Source: an uncultured Actinomycetes bacterium (GTDB taxonomy: Bacteria; Actinomycetota; Acidimicrobiia; Acidimicrobiales; RAAP-2). From it: DNA of 21,082 nucleotides. The translations under genes were made by a program, and so were the position numbers. Of this stretch, positions 13,504 through 21,082 are shown piece by piece; the first letter of the stretch is position 1, and each line of letters starts with the position of its first letter. Location of the stretch: the NCBI GenBank assembly GCA_903893955.1, contig CAITOG010000331.1, forward strand, positions 1-21,082, given 5' to 3'. The notes beneath the pieces were generated by a model. It was not told where the DNA came from. It was given only the letters and a program-made list of their open reading frames with translations, and made no database searches.

Positions 13504-14475
13504 GTGGAGGTCATCCCAACTCGTCGCCTGTCCGTCGTCTCTGGTCGCTCGCACCCCGCGCTGAGCCAGGCAATCGCCGATCATCTGGGCGTCGAGCTCG
13601 GAGGTGCCAACCTCCGTGAGTTCGCCAATGGTGAGATCCACTGTCGCTACGAGGGCTCGATCCGGGGCTCTGACGTCTTCATCATCCAGACCCACTGCGG
13701 CCCTGTGAACGAGACGCTCATGGAGCAGATGATCATGATCGACGCGGCGAAGCGGGCCAGCGCAAAGCGAATCACCGCAGTGTGCCCGTACTACGGCTAC
13801 TCCCGCCAGGACCGAAAGGCCACTGGCCGTGAACCGATCACTGCGAAGCTCGTCGCTGACATGTTCCAAGCCGCTGGGGCAGACCGGGTGGTGTCGGTCG
13901 ATCTGCACTCCGGGCAGATCCAGGGGTTCTTCGACGTGCCCTTCGATCACCTGACCGCAGCGCCGGTCCTCGAGGACTATCTGCGACAGAACGTCGGGAG
14001 CGACATTGTGGTGGTGGCCCCTGACGCCGGCCGGGTCAAGGTGGCAGAGCGCTATGCCCAGCACCTCGGCTGCGATCTGGCGCTCGTGCACAAGACCAGG
14101 CCGAGGGGCACCGCCAACCAGGTCGAGGCTCGCCACGTGGTCGGCGATGTCGACGGACGTCACTGTGTCCTGATCGACGACATGATCGATACGGCGGGAA
14201 CCATCTGCGCCGCTGCTGAGCTGCTGCAGGCCTCTGGGGCCAAGGAGATCTGGGCGATGGCGACGCATGCTGTCTTGTCCGATCCCGCCACCGAGCGACT
14301 CGCGGCTGCACCGTTCTCCCGAGTCGTGGTGACCGACACGCTGCCGGTTAAGGCTGCCAGCGCACTGCCGAAGCTCGAGATCTTGTCGGTTGCCAACATC
14401 ATCGGCGATGCCATCGATGCGGTCTTCGAGGACACCAGCGTCTCGGAGATCTTCGGCGGCGAGAACCTGGCCTGA
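13504..14475 (+). CDS. prs: Ribose-phosphate pyrophosphokinase (PRPP synthetase)
   Basis: Makes PRPP from ribose-5-phosphate and ATP for purine, pyrimidine, His, Trp and NAD synthesis. The 323 residues show REFANGE (38-44), PYYGYSRQDRK, GREPITAK, the VDLHSGQIQGFFD metal and ATP segment, and the PRPP loop VLIDDMIDTAGT (about 221-232). Length and motifs fit class I enzymes. GTG 13504 is chosen over GTG 13495 because the latter sits inside the putative -10 box. Its neighbours glmU, rplY and pth are the conserved actinobacterial set. Confidence 0.96.
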   Translation: MEVIPTRRLSVVSGRSHPALSQAIADHLGVELGGANLREFANGEIHCRYEGSIRGSDVFIIQTHCGPVNETLMEQMIMIDAAKRASAKRITAVCPYYGYSRQDRKATGREPITAKLVADMFQAAGADRVVSVDLHSGQIQGFFDVPFDHLTAAPVLEDYLRQNVGSDIVVVAPDAGRVKVAERYAQHLGCDLALVHKTRPRGTANQVEARHVVGDVDGRHCVLIDDMIDTAGTICAAAELLQASGAKEIWAMATHAVLSDPATERLAAAPFSRVVVTDTLPVKAASALPKLEILSVANIIGDAIDAVFEDTSVSEIFGGENLA

Positions 14476-14518
14476 CCGGCTCGTCGCCCCCGGCTGGAGC
14501 GCCTGGGCTGTGACGGGC

Positions 14519-14524
14519 TATCAT
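14519..14524 (+). promoter_or_regulatory. Putative -10 box of rplY
   Basis: TATCAT, close to TANNNT, about 66 bases before the rplY ATG. A leader of about 60 bases with a hairpin and an AAGGAG Shine-Dalgarno (14576-14581) follows. No clear -35. Confidence 0.4.
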
Positions 14525-14532
14525 TGAAACTC

Positions 14533-14557
14533 TGCCAGCGCCTCCTCGGCGCGGGCA
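14533..14557 (+). other. Stem-loop in the rplY leader
   Basis: TGCC-A-GCGCC, loop TCCTC, GGCGC-G-GGCA: nine Watson-Crick pairs interrupted by one A-G mismatch. It lies between the predicted transcription start and the Shine-Dalgarno. It could be an autoregulatory site for the ribosomal protein or an mRNA-stability element; there is no U-tract for termination. Confidence 0.5.
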
Positions 14558-14590
14558 CCTGACGACGAAATCCCCAAGGAGCACCCCGCC

Positions 14591-15220
14591 ATGTCCGAGT
14601 TCACCCTCACCGCAGAGGTCGGCCGCACGCTCGGCTCAAGCGCCACCCGTCGGCTCCGTCGCGAGGGCAAGATCCCCGGCGTGGTCTACGGCCACGGCAC
14701 TGACCCGATCGCTGTCGCTGTCGCCGGTTCTGACCTGCGCGTCGCTTTGAACGGCGAGGCGGGGACCAACCAGCTCCTCGAGCTCGACACAGGCTCTGAG
14801 AAGCTCCTCGTCCTGGCCAAGGTCCTCCAGCGCCACCCGGTGCGGGGCAACCTCACCCACGTGGACTTCCAGATCACGGGCCGTGATGAGACGGTGACCG
14901 TCGATGTCGCCGTGGTGCTCACGGGCGACGCCGTCGAAGTGCGCCACGCCGACGGCAACGTCGACCAGCAGCTCTTCAACGTCACGGTCAAGGCCCGTCC
15001 GGGCGCCATCCCGACCTCGCTTGAACTCGACATCTCGGCGATGGTGCCAGGCGACGTGCTCCGAGTGTCTGACCTGACCTTTCCTGAGGGCGTCGTTGCC
15101 GACAACGACCCAGAAGCTGCGATCGCCATCGCACACGCCGGCCGTACCGCTGGCAACGAGGGCGATGACGGTGAGGTCGTCGAAGAGGCCGAGGCCGTCG
15201 AGGCCGAAGAAGAGTCCTGA
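14591..15220 (+). CDS. rplY: Ribosomal protein bL25, long (Ctc/TL5) form
   Basis: A 209-residue 5S-rRNA-binding protein of the large subunit, known as Ctc when stress-induced. The L25 domain (about 1-92) has ATRRLRREGKIPGVVYGHG and LQRHPVRGNLTHVDF. The TL5-type beta domain follows (about 95-190), with LELDISAMVPGDVLRVSDL. An acidic tail rich in Glu and Asp ends the protein. It has a strong AAGGAG nine bases before the ATG and its own likely promoter. The pairing with pth just downstream is conserved across many bacteria. Confidence 0.96.
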   Translation: MSEFTLTAEVGRTLGSSATRRLRREGKIPGVVYGHGTDPIAVAVAGSDLRVALNGEAGTNQLLELDTGSEKLLVLAKVLQRHPVRGNLTHVDFQITGRDETVTVDVAVVLTGDAVEVRHADGNVDQQLFNVTVKARPGAIPTSLELDISAMVPGDVLRVSDLTFPEGVVADNDPEAAIAIAHAGRTAGNEGDDGEVVEEAEAVEAEEES

Positions 15221-15228
15221 GGCTCCCG

Positions 15229-15849
15229 ATGGTGCTGCGCCGCAGCGGCGCGGCACCTCGTCGAGGCACCCCAGCGGACCTGCTCGCGGTCGGGCTTGCG
15301 AATCCGGGAGCCGAGTATGCGGGCACCCGGCACAATGTCGGCGGCGATGCGATAGAGATCGCTGCCGCCAGACACGGCGCGTCGCTCAAAACGGAACCTC
15401 GGCAACGAGCGCGGCTGGCTGAGATCTCTGTTGCTGGCACCAAGGTGGCGATCGCCGTGCCGACAACCTTCATGAACGAGTCGGGCGCTGCGCTCCCACC
15501 GCTGCTCCAGCGCACAGGCATCGAAGATCCTCGGTCGATTGTCGTGATCCACGACGAGCTCGATCTCGAGCCTGGCCGCCTGCAGCTCAAGGTCGGCGGC
15601 GGCATCGCCGGGCACAACGGCCTCAGGTCGATCGCCTCTGCGCTCAAGACGCAAGACTTCTGCCGGATCCGGATCGGCATCGGTCGACCTCCAGGACGAG
15701 GCGCTGGCGCGTCATTCGTCCTGTCACGGCCGCGCGGCGATGAGGCCGCGCTGCTCGCCATCGCCCGGGAACGAGCCGCAGACGCGCTCGAGGCGATTGC
15801 CTCCGATGGCATCGACGCCGCGATGGGAACGTTCAACGTCCGTGGCTGA
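15229..15849 (+). CDS. pth: Peptidyl-tRNA hydrolase
   Basis: Releases tRNA from peptidyl-tRNA dropped by ribosomes. The 206 residues include VGLANPGAEYAGTRHNVG with catalytic His 35 and Asn 25, TTFMNESG (Asn 83), the HDELDLEPG loop (Asp 109) and GHNGLRSI (Asn 130). All active-site residues are present. The first ~17 residues are an Arg-rich extension beyond most Pth proteins, and no in-frame start nearer to the conserved core was noticed. The gene lies eight bases after rplY, and its last eight bases overlap the mfd start. Confidence 0.95.
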   Translation: MVLRRSGAAPRRGTPADLLAVGLANPGAEYAGTRHNVGGDAIEIAAARHGASLKTEPRQRARLAEISVAGTKVAIAVPTTFMNESGAALPPLLQRTGIEDPRSIVVIHDELDLEPGRLQLKVGGGIAGHNGLRSIASALKTQDFCRIRIGIGRPPGRGAGASFVLSRPRGDEAALLAIARERAADALEAIASDGIDAAMGTFNVRG

Positions 15850-18800
15850 GCCTGGCGCACTCGTTGGCCTCGGCACTCGTCTCGCTGCCAGCGAGGCGCT
15901 CCGTCGGGTCGCGCTCGAGGACGGTGCCACGCTGGCAGCACCAACCGCAGCGCAGGCTTTCGCCATCGCTGGGCTTGCTGAGCTCATCCCCGGCACCCTG
16001 GTCGTCGTCGCGCCGACCCAGGCTGAGGCTGATCGCCTCGCAGCGGACCTGACCTGCATGCTTGGCGTCGGTTCAGGGGAGGCATCCCCGGGACTCCACG
16101 ATGGCCCTGTGGTCTTGCTGCCCGCTTGGGACACGCTGCCGCTCGAGCGCGTGAGCCCTGAGGTGGCGGTGATGGGTCAGCGACTCAGCATCCGATGGCG
16201 TCTGGCGAGAGGCCCGAAGCCAAAGGTCGTGGTCGCTCCGGTCAGATCGCTGCTCCAACGGCTGACCCCTGAGCCGACTGGCCCGGTGGTTGTCCGCGCC
16301 GGGGATCGCATCAGCATCGATGAGCTGGTGTCCTCGCTCGTGGCGATGGGGTACCGCCGTGAACCCCAGGTGGAGCACCGGGGCGAGGTGGCGGTGCGAG
16401 GTGGCATCGTCGATGTCTTCGGATCCACCTCGTCGCACCCTGTCCGCATCGATCTCTTCGGCGATGAGGTCGACCGCCTCAGCACCTTCGATGTCGCCGA
16501 CCAGCGATCGCGACGCGCCGTCGACGAAGCGTGGCTCTTCGGTTGTCGGGAGCTGGTGGCCACCGAGGAGATCCGCAGCGCGGCCCGAGAGCGAGCCGCC
16601 GCGCAACCGTGGACGTCGTCGGCACTGAGCCGGCTGGCGGATGGTTCGAACTTCGACGGCATGGAGGGGTGGCTTGGCTTCGTGGCGAACCACGAGGAGC
16701 TCATGACCGACTCGCTCGGCGCCGAGGACACCGTCGTCCTGCTCGAGCCGCGCCGGCTTCGAGACCGGGCGATCGAGCTCGGCGAGGAGGAAGCGGCCCT
16801 GGTTGCGACGCTTGTCGCCACCTGGTCAGAGGGCGCGCAGCTCGACGATGAGGGCGAGCTCGGCCTCCACCTCCCACTCGATCGACTGCTGAGCGACACC
16901 ACTGCCCCTGTGCTCTCTGTGCCGACGACCCCTGAGTCGCCGATCACGCCACAGATCCCCACTCGGAGCATCGAGCAGCTCGTCGGCGACCCGGAGCGGC
17001 TGGCCCGGCTCCTTGGCGACCTGGCGGCGGAGGGGATGACGGTGGTGGCGCTCGGCGCCCAGGAGGCGAGCACGCGCCGCCTGGCCGAGGTGCTCGCCCA
17101 GCAAGGGCTCACGGCCGACATCGTCGGCGTGGTGCCCACCCTCGCGGGCATCTCGGTCGCGACCGCTGGACTCACCCAGGGGGCGATCCTGCCTGACGCG
17201 GGACTCGCCATCCTGGCGGAGCACGACATCACCGGTCGACGCGCCCCCCACCGCACCGCTCGTCCACAGCAGCGAGTGGCTGACGGCTTCTTCGACGATC
17301 TGGCCATCGGCAGCCACGTGGTGCATCGGGTGCACGGGATCGCTCGATTCGCCGGGGTCACCACGAGGACCCTCGCAGGTGCGACCCGTGACTACCTGGT
17401 GCTCGAGTTCCGTGGCGAGGATCGGCTCTACCTGCCGGTGGATCAGATCGACATGATCACGCCCTACTCGAGCGGTGAGTCTCCGACGCTCTCGCGGATG
17501 GGCGGCTCGGACTGGCAGCGAACGCGCTCGAAGGCACGTGCGGCGGCGGCAGAGGTGGCGGCCGAGCTCGTCGAGCTCTACCGAACCCGCCTCGAGGTGA
17601 CTGGTCACGCCTTCTCGCCCGATACTCCCTGGCAAGCGGAGATGGAGGCGGCGTTCCCCTTCACCGAGACGCCAGACCAGTTGGCTGCGATCGAGGCCGT
17701 CAAGGCCGACATGGAGGCGCCGCGCCCGATGGACCGACTGGTCTGCGCAGATGTCGGCTTCGGCAAGACCGAGGTGGCCGTGCGAGCCGCTTTCAAGGCG
17801 GTGCAGGACAACAAGCAGGTCGCCGTTCTGGTGCCGACCACGCTGTTGGCCAGCCAGCACCACCAGACCTTCACCGAGCGATTCGGCGGCTATCCGATCA
17901 ATGTGGCGCTCTTGAGCCGGTTCCTAACCGACGCCGAGGCGGCGGCAGTCGTGGCGGGTCTGGCTGCCGGCACCGTCGACGTCGTGGTGGGCACGCACCG
18001 GCTCCTCTCTGAGGGCATCGAGTTCAAGGATCTTGGCCTGCTCGTGGTCGACGAGGAGCAGCGCTTCGGCGTCAGCCACAAGGAGTCGATCAAGCGGATC
18101 AGCCAGGGCGTGGACGTCCTCACCCTCACGGCGAGTCCGATCCCTCGGACCCTTGAGATGGCGTTGACGGGCATCCGGGACCTCTCGATGGTCACCACGC
18201 CACCCGTGGATCGTCGGCCGATCCTGACCTATGTAGGCGAGACCGACGAGCGTGCCGTGGCCGAGGCCATCCGACGCGAGCTGCTCCGAGAGGGCCAGGT
18301 CTTCTACGTCCACAACAGGGTCGCAGACATCGATGCGGCGGCGAGGGAGGTCCAACGTCTCGTGCCGGAGGCCCGGGTGTCGATCGCACACGGGCAGATG
18401 GACGAGGGGACGCTCGAGCGGGTGGTGCTCGACTTCGCCGAGCGGCAAGCCGATGTGCTCGTGTGCACCACCATCGTCGAGTCAGGCATCGACATGCCGA
18501 GCGTCAACACGCTGGTGGTGGCCCGCGCCGATCTCCTCGGCCTCGGCCAGCTCCACCAGCTGCGCGGTCGGGTCGGTCGCTCTGGTCAGCGTGCCTACGC
18601 GTACTTGTTCCACCCGCACGACAAGGTCCTCTCCGAGACGGCGTACGAGCGCCTTCGCACCATCGGCGAGCACACCGACCTTGGCAGCGGCTTCAAGATC
18701 GCCATGCGCGACCTCGAGATCCGTGGGGCTGGGAACCTGCTCGGTCGAGACCAATCAGGCCATGTGGCTGCGGTGGGCTACGACCTCTACGTCCAGCTCG

Positions 18801-19330
18801 TCGCCGAAGCGGTCTCGGCGGCGCGAGGCACGACGTTGCCAGACCCGGTGACTGTGTCCATCGACGTGCCTGGCGAGGCTCACCTGCCAGCCTCCTATGT
18901 GGAGCAGGAGGACGCTCGTCTCGAGGCCTATCGACGGCTTGCCGCCACCACCACTGAGGCAGGCGTGGAGGATGTGGCACGCGAGTGGGCGGATCGCTAC
19001 GGTCCGCTGCCTGCCGCGGCCGAGGGTCTCATCGAGCTCGCGCTGCTCAGGGTGACCTGTCTTCGACTCGGCATCCAGGAGATCACCGTGCTCCCGGCAA
19101 GGCCGGGTGGCAGGGCGATCCCGCTGGCCAAGATCTCGCCGCTGGTCCTGCCGGCCTCGGCCCAGATCCGCGTCCGCCGCCTCATCGGCGAACGGGCCTA
19201 CGACGAGATCAACCACTCGCTGCGGATTGAGCTTGACCAGCAGCGCCGCGCCCCCTCCGAGCTGCGGGCGCTGCTCGACGATCTCCTGCCCCCGCCTGCT
19301 GCGTCCGCTGAGGTGTCGGTCGCTGGCTAG
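15842..19330 (+). CDS. mfd: Transcription-repair coupling factor Mfd
   Basis: Removes RNA polymerase stalled at DNA lesions and recruits UvrA. The 1162 residues follow the family order. A UvrB-like N-terminal module includes PAWDTLPLERVSP. The RNA-polymerase-interaction domain is near residue 490 (GSHVVHRVHGIARFAG). The RecG-like motor has Walker A DVGFGKTEVA (about 636-645), DEEQ Walker B (about 736) and LTASPIPRTL. It also has TTIVESGIDMPSVNT, QLRGRVGRSG and a C-terminal TRCF domain. GTG 15842 is chosen because it overlaps the pth end and opens the protein at the usual point; the frame is open 34 codons further upstream but inside pth. The TAG stop is shared with the -10 box of the next gene. 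Confidence 0.96.
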   Translation: MAEPGALVGLGTRLAASEALRRVALEDGATLAAPTAAQAFAIAGLAELIPGTLVVVAPTQAEADRLAADLTCMLGVGSGEASPGLHDGPVVLLPAWDTLPLERVSPEVAVMGQRLSIRWRLARGPKPKVVVAPVRSLLQRLTPEPTGPVVVRAGDRISIDELVSSLVAMGYRREPQVEHRGEVAVRGGIVDVFGSTSSHPVRIDLFGDEVDRLSTFDVADQRSRRAVDEAWLFGCRELVATEEIRSAARERAAAQPWTSSALSRLADGSNFDGMEGWLGFVANHEELMTDSLGAEDTVVLLEPRRLRDRAIELGEEEAALVATLVATWSEGAQLDDEGELGLHLPLDRLLSDTTAPVLSVPTTPESPITPQIPTRSIEQLVGDPERLARLLGDLAAEGMTVVALGAQEASTRRLAEVLAQQGLTADIVGVVPTLAGISVATAGLTQGAILPDAGLAILAEHDITGRRAPHRTARPQQRVADGFFDDLAIGSHVVHRVHGIARFAGVTTRTLAGATRDYLVLEFRGEDRLYLPVDQIDMITPYSSGESPTLSRMGGSDWQRTRSKARAAAAEVAAELVELYRTRLEVTGHAFSPDTPWQAEMEAAFPFTETPDQLAAIEAVKADMEAPRPMDRLVCADVGFGKTEVAVRAAFKAVQDNKQVAVLVPTTLLASQHHQTFTERFGGYPINVALLSRFLTDAEAAAVVAGLAAGTVDVVVGTHRLLSEGIEFKDLGLLVVDEEQRFGVSHKESIKRISQGVDVLTLTASPIPRTLEMALTGIRDLSMVTTPPVDRRPILTYVGETDERAVAEAIRRELLREGQVFYVHNRVADIDAAAREVQRLVPEARVSIAHGQMDEGTLERVVLDFAERQADVLVCTTIVESGIDMPSVNTLVVARADLLGLGQLHQLRGRVGRSGQRAYAYLFHPHDKVLSETAYERLRTIGEHTDLGSGFKIAMRDLEIRGAGNLLGRDQSGHVAAVGYDLYVQLVAEAVSAARGTTLPDPVTVSIDVPGEAHLPASYVEQEDARLEAYRRLAATTTEAGVEDVAREWADRYGPLPAAAEGLIELALLRVTCLRLGIQEITVLPARPGGRAIPLAKISPLVLPASAQIRVRRLIGERAYDEINHSLRIELDQQRRAPSELRALLDDLLPPPAASAEVSVAG

Positions 19331-19333
19331 CAT
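19328..19333 (+). promoter_or_regulatory. -10 box for a leaderless SurA-like mRNA
   Basis: TAGCAT, whose first three bases are the mfd stop codon, followed by seven bases (CGCTGGC) and GTG 19341. Confidence 0.5.
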
Positions 19334-19340
19334 CGCTGGC

Positions 19341-20474
19341 GTGCGAAGAGCCTTTGCCCCCGTCCTCATCGCGATCGTCGTCGCCGTCATCGCCGGCGCA
19401 GCCGTCGGTGCATCGACCAAGCCCAGCGCCGCCGTGGTCAACGGGGAGAAGATCTCCGAGGCATCGGTGCAGGCAGACCTTGCGACGCTGTCGACGAACC
19501 CTGGGTACCTCTGCTACCTCAACGCCTCGACGCTCATCCGCACCGGTGGACAGTCTGGCCTCGGCCCGGTGGCGGGGGCGGGCGAGGGGACCCTGTCGAC
19601 CGGCTTCAGCTCGCAGTGGCTCGACCAGCTGATCACGAACACGCTGGTGATGCAGCGGGTCGCCGAGCTGGGCGTCGGCGAACCCACCTCGACCGAGCTC
19701 GCTGCGGCTCGCCAAGACCTGGTCGGCTCGATCAACTCGACCTTGGCGCAGGTCTCGGGCGGACAGTACGCCTGTGCGACCACAGGCGCGGCGCTGCTGG
19801 CCTCGCTGCCGGCTTCGTACGCCGATGCCCAAGTGAAGGCACAGGCAGCCTCCGAGGCGCTCCTGTCATCGCTCGGTGGCCTCAAGCTCGACACGGCCTC
19901 GTTGGAGAGCTACTTCAATGCCCACTCGAGTGACTTCGACACGATCTGCGTGTCGGGGATCCTGCTTGCTGACAAGGCGACTGCCACCTCGGTTCGGGCC
20001 GATCTCGCCGCTGGTGCCGACTTCGCGACCACTGCCCAAGCCAAGTCGATCGACTCGGCCTCCAAGGCCAGTGGGGGAGCGCTCGGCTGCTTCAGCCCCA
20101 ACTCGGCGCAGTACCAGTCGGTCCAGAAGGACGTGGGCAGCTTGACGGTGGGCGGGCTGACCCAGCCGCTCCCCTCGTCGAACGGCGCCTATGTCATCTT
20201 GACCGTGACCCAGCGGACGCCGACCAGCTTCTCGTCGATCGAGAGCATCGTCCGGCGAAGCGTCCTGGCGGCGGACGCCACTCGTGCATCGGGAGCTGCG
20301 TCACACCTCGTCCGCACCGCACATGTCTGGGTCAACCCTCGCTACGGCAGCTGGAGCTCAGGGGCGGCAGCCTCCGGCGTGGTGGCACCGCAGAGCCCAC
20401 CGGTCTCGTGGATCCCGAACGCGGCTGCGAACGTGCCGTCGTCATCGACCACACCATCTGTCGGCGCTGGTTGA
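19341..20474 (+). CDS. Secreted SurA/PpiC-like peptidyl-prolyl isomerase-type chaperone
   Basis: A 377-residue exported protein. RR at 2-3 and a hydrophobic run (about 6-24) ending AVGAS give a signal peptide or anchor without a lipobox. AVVNGEKIS (31-39) is the typical start of a SurA_N helix domain, and a parvulin-like region spans about 198-292 (ICVSGILLADKA, GADFATTAQAKSID, LTQPLPSSNGAYVILTVTQR). Four cysteines (C58, C145, C203, C250) could form two disulfides outside the cell. The C-terminal ~50 residues are a Ser/Pro/Ala-rich tail. Family level is fairly sure; isomerase activity is not, because the parvulin motif is degenerate. It lies between mfd and mazG and probably helps fold secreted proteins. 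Confidence 0.82.
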   Translation: MRRAFAPVLIAIVVAVIAGAAVGASTKPSAAVVNGEKISEASVQADLATLSTNPGYLCYLNASTLIRTGGQSGLGPVAGAGEGTLSTGFSSQWLDQLITNTLVMQRVAELGVGEPTSTELAAARQDLVGSINSTLAQVSGGQYACATTGAALLASLPASYADAQVKAQAASEALLSSLGGLKLDTASLESYFNAHSSDFDTICVSGILLADKATATSVRADLAAGADFATTAQAKSIDSASKASGGALGCFSPNSAQYQSVQKDVGSLTVGGLTQPLPSSNGAYVILTVTQRTPTSFSSIESIVRRSVLAADATRASGAASHLVRTAHVWVNPRYGSWSSGAAASGVVAPQSPPVSWIPNAAANVPSSSTTPSVGAG

Positions 20475-20478
20475 ACGG

Positions 20479-21082
20479 GTGGGCGGCGCCCGCATCGTCG
20501 TCGTCGGTCTCGGACCAGCGGGCGAGGACCTGCTCGCACCTGCGACGGTGGACCTGCTCCACGGTCCGTGGCCTGTGTTCCTGCGGACCAAGGTCCATCC
20601 AGCTGCTAGCGCCGCTCGAGACGCGACCACCTTCGATCACCTCTATGAGACGGCCGAAACCTTCGACGAGGTCTATGACCAGATCATCGAGGAGCTCGTG
20701 GCCGCGGCCCAGCTGCACGGCAGGATCGTCTACGCCGTCCCGGGGTCGCCACTCGTCGCCGAAGCGACCGTCGAGAAGCTCCGAGAGCGCCATGAGATCG
20801 AGATCGAGCTCGTCGCCTCGCTGAGCTTCATCGACCTGGTGGTGGCGCGCCTCGGGCTCGATCCGCTGCGAAGCGGCATCCGCCTCGTCGACGCCACCGA
20901 CCTGGCGGGCCGACGGCTCAGGGGGCCAGGACCACTGCTCGTGGCCCAGTGCCACTCGCCAGCGGTGCTCTCCGACCTCAAGCTGTCGATCGACACCGAT
21001 CTCATCGATGGTGGTGGGCGCGCCATCGTGCTCCACCACCTCGGTCTCGACGACGAGGTGGTGGAGGAGGTGGCCATCGATG
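20479..21082 (+). CDS. mazG: MazG family protein with YabN-type methylase-like N-terminus (3' end outside window)
   Basis: The first ~201 codons are visible. The sequence starts VGGARIVVVGLGPAGEDLL and has RTKVHPAA, FDHLYETAETFDEVYDQI, YAVPGSPLVAEATVEKL and SFIDLVVARLGLDP. This is the tetrapyrrole-methylase-like domain that precedes a MazG nucleotide pyrophosphohydrolase domain in YabN/MazG proteins. The MazG domain itself would lie beyond the window, so its presence is inferred from this domain and the mfd context. GTG 20479 starts four bases after the SurA-like stop. The family usually hydrolyses (d)NTPs to limit misincorporation. Confidence 0.85.
   Translation, partial: MGGARIVVVGLGPAGEDLLAPATVDLLHGPWPVFLRTKVHPAASAARDATTFDHLYETAETFDEVYDQIIEELVAAAQLHGRIVYAVPGSPLVAEATVEKLRERHEIEIELVASLSFIDLVVARLGLDPLRSGIRLVDATDLAGRRLRGPGPLLVAQCHSPAVLSDLKLSIDTDLIDGGGRAIVLHHLGLDDEVVEEVAID

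Noticed and set aside
13183..14268. Minus-strand 361-codon open frame across glmU/prs
   Set aside because: Antisense shadow of GC-rich codons; prs and glmU motifs are complete on the plus strand.
16177..17364. Minus-strand 395-codon open frame inside mfd
   Set aside because: Ser/Arg-rich low-information translation, fully inside a well-recognised mfd.

Overview
This is a GC-rich chromosomal segment with dense, overlapping (ATGA/GTGA) gene junctions and many GTG starts. Gene order and content point to the actinobacterial line. The segment reads metG - tatD - (cell-wall gene) - ksgA - ispE, then glmU - prs - rplY - pth - mfd, then mazG. This resembles the metS-tatD-rpfB-ksgA-ispE ... pth-rplY-prsA-glmU ... 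mfd-mazG neighbourhood of Mycobacterium. A 33-residue bS22-type ribosomal protein, known from actinobacteria, supports this. A deep-branching actinobacterium such as a member of the Acidimicrobiia is my best guess, but that is inference.

Region by region: (1) 1-4684, plus strand, holds the end of metG, tatD, an RlpA-like secreted protein in the place where mycobacteria have rpfB, then rsmA/ksgA and ispE, all joined by overlaps except for one promoter-bearing gap before the RlpA-like gene. (2) 4689-5253 has a convergent hairpin, the tiny bS22 gene on the minus strand and a VOC-family protein on the plus strand. (3) 5279-11264, all minus strand, is the accessory part. It starts with a small anchored Ser/Thr-rich protein, an OmpR-family response regulator and a HAMP histidine kinase. 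A second small anchored protein follows, then an ApbE flavin transferase, a two-heme ferric-reductase-like membrane protein, a NuoF-like flavin/Fe-S subunit and a 3Fe-4S-type ferredoxin. The two transcription units share a GCCTARG-N5-TAAG element in their promoters. (4) 11337-12325 has tRNA-Gln(TTG) and an alpha/beta hydrolase. (5) 12368-21082, plus strand, holds a shortened glmU, prs, rplY (Ctc), pth, mfd, a SurA-like secreted PPIase-type protein and the start of a YabN-type mazG.

The most interesting material is the minus-strand redox module. It looks like a split flavocytochrome: NAD(P)H or ferredoxin electrons would pass through the NuoF-like and ferredoxin subunits to a heme b membrane protein that lacks its own flavin reductase domain. 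An ApbE and a low-complexity anchored protein, but no visible FMN_bind protein, complete it, apparently under a two-component system. Other points are a GlmU that ends before its acetyltransferase active site, four genes with the same TAGNNN-N7-GTG arrangement that suggests leaderless mRNAs, and the RlpA-like replacement of rpfB. No mobile element, CRISPR array or rRNA was seen.
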